NCBI GenBank assembly: GCA_900638155.1
Contig: LR134495.1
Coordinates: forward strand, 1,302,001-1,366,000
Origin: Mannheimia haemolytica
Lineage (GTDB): Bacteria > Pseudomonadota > Gammaproteobacteria > Enterobacterales > Pasteurellaceae
Length of the DNA: 64,000 nucleotides
Direction: 5' to 3'
In this document: positions 62,101 to 64,000 of the stretch, piece after piece
How positions within the stretch are numbered: the stretch's first letter is position 1
Layout: every line of letters starts with the position of its first letter
Made by a program: the position numbers and the translations under genes
Notes under the pieces: model-generated
What the model was told of the DNA's origin: nothing
The model's database searches: none
Seen by the model: only the letters and a program-made list of their open reading frames with translations

Positions 62101-64000
62101 ACCGCTCGCAATACGTTGGGCAGTGAAGGGGGCAATATTCGGATTCAAGCCGGTAATAAAGCGAACGTGAGCAATGTAGATGTGCTGATTTCCAACGAAA
62201 AAACCGCCGTGATTTCAGGCAAAAACGGGGTAAGGGTTGAATCAGGGAAAGATGTTATCAACAGCACCGATAATTATGAATTTAGCCAGTCGGGCTTAAG
62301 CATTGCGTTGAGTACACCGGTAACGGATGCGGTGCAATCGGCACGGCAATCGGTGCAAAAAGCGAAGGCAACACAAAACGAGAAACTCAAAGGGGTATAT
62401 GCGGTAAAAGCGGCGGAGGATGCCGTGATTGCAGCACAAAATGCTCAGAAAGTGGCAGAAACGTTGGGCAATCTTGGCAATGCACTCACCGAAAACAGTG
62501 CAGCGGCAGAAAATCCGGCGGTGAAGGTGTCGGTGAGTGTCGGTACACAAAAACAAGAGCGGGAAAGCCGCACCACCAGCGTGACTCACAGCAAAAGCAA
62601 CCTGAATGGTGGCAATGTTGCTTTGATTTCGGAAAAAGGCAAAGTTGCGCTGGAAGGGGTGGATACCCGAGTGAAAGACACCCTGTTGCTTGACGGTAAG
62701 CTGGGTATTGAATCCAAAGGTGTTGCGGATACTTATCAAAACAACACTAAGAATAAGAATCACAGTGCGAGTGTGGGCGTATTTATCGGTTTAGATAGAG
62801 ATAGTTTTGGTATTGGTTTTGAGGCAGGAGTGAGTGGAGGTAAAGGCAAGGAGAATATCGAAACTGAAACGTGGCAGAACAACCAACTGCAAGCGGGTAA
62901 AATTGTTACAAATTCTGCAAATGGTAAACTCATGCTGGATGCAACCAATGTCAAAGCAAATCATTGGGAAGGTGAGGTACAAGATTTTGAGGCAAGAAGT
63001 CGACAAGATATAAGCAAATATAAAAGCGAATACACAGAAGGCAGCGTACATGGCACATTGGCGGTAGGGACAACAGGAGTAAATGGTCATGTGGCATATA
63101 ATGGAGCGAAGTTGAACACGGCACAGGTAGAAAACCAAACCTCAATCGACATTGGCAAGGGCGGAATGGACGTTAAAGTGAAAAAGAATGCCCATTTTGA
63201 CGGTGCGGTAATGACCAGCCAAGCGGAGAAAGAAAACAACCGCTTCCAAGCCGGCACGCTGACCACCGGCGATATTGAAAACCACAGCGAATTGAAAACC
63301 CGAAGTGCAGCCATTAGCGGTGGCACAAGCGGAGTGAACCCGATGTCGGCATTGAGCTTACTGGGCAATAAAAACGAAAGCGAGCGAAGCACGACAAAGG
63401 CGGCGATTGGGGAAAATATCGCTATCACCCTCACCGAAGACCCAAATGCGGAAACTACGCTTAATCAGCTCAACCGAGATACGCAAAACGCCAATCAAAA
63501 AGTGACGAAACACGATATCAGTGAGGTGAAAGAAACACAAGAGCTGGTGAAAGGCATAGGTGAGATTGCAGAAAAGGCTTATCAGATTTACACGCATAGT
63601 GAGCGTGAAAAAGTGACGGAAGCGAAGCTGGCGTTGGGTAAAGCACAAGCTCAAAAAGCGAGCAAGGAAGAGATTGGTAAATTAGAAGCCAATTTAGACC
63701 GCTTGCAAAAAGAGTTTGATAAAAACTACGGCACGGGCAGTAAAACCAAACGAGCGTTGGATGTGGTGGCGGGCGCTTTACAAGGTTTAGCGGCGAAAGA
63801 CGTGGGACAAGCGGCAGTGGGTTTAGCCTCGCCATACTTAAATGCAGAAATCAAAAAGTACACCGAAGGCGACCCCCAAGCCAACCTGATTGCTCACGCC
63901 TTGCTAGGTGCGGTGGAAGCGGCTGCGACAGGGAACAATGTACTGGCAGGGGCTGCGGCAGGCGCAGGGAGCGAAGCGGCGGCGGACTTTATCGTTAAAA
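56107..64000 (+). CDS. Giant two-partner secretion exoprotein, FHA/CdiA-like (C-terminus outside window)
   Basis: The frame is open from ATG 56107 to the window end, about 2631 residues, with no stop at any point checked. An extended signal peptide opens MNKHCFRTIFSKTLQRIVVVSE, and cleavage is likely after AMA69. The TPS secretion domain has NPSGLHCDGCGIIN, with a CxxC (Cys189, Cys192) within the usual NPNGI motif. FHA-1 repeats span about 290-1060, rich in N-x-G and G-D-I turns. A variable region (about 1080-1370) has Cys1170/Cys1178 and a charged coiled coil. Next come the CdiA-type LTSDIVWFETQTV (about 1622), FHA-2 repeats (about 1865-2300), and a pretoxin-like stretch from about 2540 (NAEIKKYTEGDPQANLIAHALLGAVEAA). 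A toxin end is expected beyond the window. Confidence 0.93.
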   Translation, partial: MNKHCFRTIFSKTLQRIVVVSELAKSAGKSESESMTSGAILQKICKIRPLAFSLFCALGFVTLSDNAMAETLIIQADSTAPKNQQPIILQTANGLPQINIQTPNDKGLSHNKYSQFDVAEKGAILNNSRTNTATQQAGMVQGNPYLARGEAKVILNEVNSSKPSVMKGYVEVAGKKAEVIIANPSGLHCDGCGIINADRATLTTGKPQINQGNLEGFVVEKGKVTVAGKGLDNSRVDYTDILAREAKINAGVWSKKETKVITGKNTVKRSNSDKNLQIIHTNQPLAGEEKPQVAIDVGELGGMYAGKIHLIGTEQGVGVRNAGHIGASAETLTIDSQGRIVNSGTFNAQKQVQLNAQHGIENHGKIENKQGDIQLKSKADIQNSGSIVARSGDIQKKADTKIQQSGETVAKGNITYTARQIHADKNSLIAAGVDITDTALGEVRKLEAQSATGKTIQLTAPEKTTVQGKNIASGKINVAAAEIDANQSQNNAHTVEYSAKSGDIQANSAQFSANQIKLTTPKWLSTEGSQLTAEVIETQQANLNARGSVWKQTGEQDFRLKAENIHTDSARFSVGGHFEIDGNRLTNNQGLLSSGKRLGLNLNDAVDSVDGKLVAKGELSIRAPLLNNQQGLILSGEKQAITVNTLKNQSGVITSQTEQTLDITSELQNQGGRISASGVAINAQSLDNREQGEISSAKGLAITVSQQVDNRHGVIQSMGNLTLNSTLLDNQAGVLKSATDITLNVPTVLNNRISENGSLIEAGNSLTMNSSVVENQGTLARQPQPTQGIIASQFVLNGAKQLNNEKGGIYIGSSARFTLSDSLNNRNGEILSWGDLAIFGGKSLTMTNTEGKVSANNGLEITAKALSGDGDVQAGDIRLNLQENFDITKDINANRSMIIQTEGDILNRKKLAANDRLQLTANQITNAQNARISSADTRLTATLTVYNEGLINSRSDNDNAQTVIKAQEIHNIGTGKIYGDKVVLGAERILNQDKDGTSATIAARQSLGLAAKVIENNTLVYEANKKSGSLIYSGGEIAIGRQLNEQDTVIGNAEQLHNRSSIIEAEGRIQLNADKVANVNSHYRSELETTDRQTVNEHFILPRDKHNRGGSDVYDNGHLPTINVNQLRKGYYRKTWSYWQKYDDDALTVITDINQITDKTILAKPNALKCDDQNMLNCVALPAGEYKKDSPVWQKFGILAPEVDQPEMTPEIVRAMNEEDAATQHLSEAEQDKLLRDQENGIAPVVPAKPIEPVREATETETQYQKRLETYQTELKNYEAAEASYQRYVLLKPFIDWQAKYGNRMQELDEAIAAHNSNILGREYAHFWNLWINERMVKENITKASLPAQILAGGDLTYQSDEFINDKSWVIAGKALNPIGRGRITNLDDADAVRQDWELGRRQFSFTEYHGGTKNRHSRYDENDGPLARLKEVHKDMNIFVELENTSPTAYTDYVDAKAANAVKPEGNQVERGNLPDAPNPPTMAIERIPSPNAAAFEVRSMTVDTRLPNQGLYRINPQADSHVLIETDPNFTDKKRWLSSDYMFNALRYDHNNVHKRLGDGFYEQRLIREQINRLTGRQFLGGYTDFDSQYKALMDAGITFAQKFNLRLGITLSPEQVASLTSDIVWFETQTVRLPNGETVSVLVPKVYALARKGDIDGKGSLISADTLTINSKEIVNQGTIAGRRLAQFNAEWLENSGTLSGGVLAAKVSGDLENIGGKIEADKAILLDIAGNFNHTSTTRTTQIDLDGFKRTETNLDRKALLHVKDENGLLQVQAGNITSAGADIINDGQGQTYLSAKNQLNLTALQVGFDEKMGGGNHYRNEAVNDVVISNVKGNGNVTLVARDIYSEGADLDFKNRLALIAENNVVLGTAIRTSEFEELHKYKGGSAVSKKTKTAYDRVNETLHKGSELTGENIVIQAGNDIQGESILAVSRSGDIDIIGGNNVTLSSATNQLSEQHIRETKRSGFLNGGEIGFTIGSQKTRQENTLDGAIQSTARNTLGSEGGNIRIQAGNKANVSNVDVLISNEKTAVISGKNGVRVESGKDVINSTDNYEFSQSGLSIALSTPVTDAVQSARQSVQKAKATQNEKLKGVYAVKAAEDAVIAAQNAQKVAETLGNLGNALTENSAAAENPAVKVSVSVGTQKQERESRTTSVTHSKSNLNGGNVALISEKGKVALEGVDTRVKDTLLLDGKLGIESKGVADTYQNNTKNKNHSASVGVFIGLDRDSFGIGFEAGVSGGKGKENIETETWQNNQLQAGKIVTNSANGKLMLDATNVKANHWEGEVQDFEARSRQDISKYKSEYTEGSVHGTLAVGTTGVNGHVAYNGAKLNTAQVENQTSIDIGKGGMDVKVKKNAHFDGAVMTSQAEKENNRFQAGTLTTGDIENHSELKTRSAAISGGTSGVNPMSALSLLGNKNESERSTTKAAIGENIAITLTEDPNAETTLNQLNRDTQNANQKVTKHDISEVKETQELVKGIGEIAEKAYQIYTHSEREKVTEAKLALGKAQAQKASKEEIGKLEANLDRLQKEFDKNYGTGSKTKRALDVVAGALQGLAAKDVGQAAVGLASPYLNAEIKKYTEGDPQANLIAHALLGAVEAAATGNNVLAGAAAGAGSEAAADFIVK
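56212..56258. repeat. Inverted uptake-signal pair inside the exoprotein signal region
   Basis: ACAAGCGGT (56212-56220) faces ACCGCTTGC (56250-56258), with AATTTTACAAAAAATTTGC-like sequence between. It is read in frame as TSGAILQKICKIRPLA (residues 36-51), between the ESPR and the hydrophobic core. Confidence 0.85.
56906..56963. repeat. Inverted uptake-signal pair inside the exoprotein, after the TPS domain
   Basis: TCAAGCGGT (56906-56914) faces ACCGCTTGC (56955-56963). It is read in frame as KRSNSDKNLQIIHTNQPLA (residues 268-286). This piece looks like an insertion in the linker between the secretion domain and the repeats. Confidence 0.8.

Noticed and set aside
56107..64000. Possible frameshift or decay in the giant exoprotein gene
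   Set aside because: The same frame reads sensible protein at every segment examined from 56107 to 64000, and the absence of a stop is explained by the window edge.

Overview
The window is chromosomal DNA of a Pasteurellaceae bacterium, most likely Mannheimia, Bibersteinia or a close Actinobacillus relative. Three things point there. The 9-base uptake signal ACAAGCGGT (the Actinobacillus pleuropneumoniae / Mannheimia type, not the Haemophilus AAGTGCGGT type) recurs throughout, singly and as inverted pairs. The proteins read as gamma-proteobacterial housekeeping proteins with moderate AT bias. Gene order follows E. coli blocks with Pasteurellaceae rearrangements. The genus is an inference and was not confirmed by any search.

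Layout. 1-3.8 kb: end of guaB, a HAD phosphatase, an AT-rich membrane ORF, guaA, and yhcB on the other strand. 3.9-4.9 kb: rplM-rpsI with a structured leader. 5-8 kb: a four-gene unit (yaaA, lipoprotein, fieF, Zn-ribbon protein) in which every junction is a one-base TAATG overlap. 8-10.1 kb: cystine transporter tcyP facing a nitroreductase. 10.3-16.4 kb: pheS-pheT-ihfA, nlpC, degS, cmk. 16.5-21.2 kb: rpsA, ihfB, lapA-lapB, pyrF, yciH. 21.3-30.9 kb: slt, an initiator tRNA, then rimP-nusA-infB-rbfA-truB-mltB. 30.9-36.7 kb (minus): tadA, deaD, nlpI, pnp. 37-43 kb: parC, lysC with a lysine riboswitch, a PTS IIBC with a CRP-type promoter, and tmaR. 43.2-50 kb: ppx, a sialic-acid-type pair (YhcH/NanQ plus RpiR regulator), ushA, dgkA, sstT. 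50.2-54.1 kb: comEC, a REP-associated tyrosine transposase (RAYT), queA. 54.3-64 kb: a two-partner secretion locus, a TpsB transporter followed by a giant FHA/CdiA-like exoprotein that runs off the window end.

How parts work together. ComEC is the inner-membrane DNA channel of natural competence, and the uptake signals it would serve lie all around it. Many signals form inverted pairs between genes, where they look like transcription terminators. Others lie inside genes and impose recurring peptides. The RAYT and its REP-like double hairpins form a second dispersed repeat system: one element sits between infB and rbfA, one lies inside the RAYT gene itself, and a half-copy follows guaB. The PTS permease next to tmaR pairs a sugar transporter with a known regulator of PTS enzyme I.

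The best candidates for something under-described are: (1) the recurring LQ-x4-NQPL peptide written by extended uptake signals into three unrelated proteins; (2) an uptake-signal inverted pair inside the signal-peptide region of the giant exoprotein; (3) the RAYT gene whose linker is encoded by its own REP; and (4) the CdiA-like exoprotein, whose toxin and immunity region lies beyond the window. No CRISPR array, prophage or insertion sequence with terminal inverted repeats was seen.
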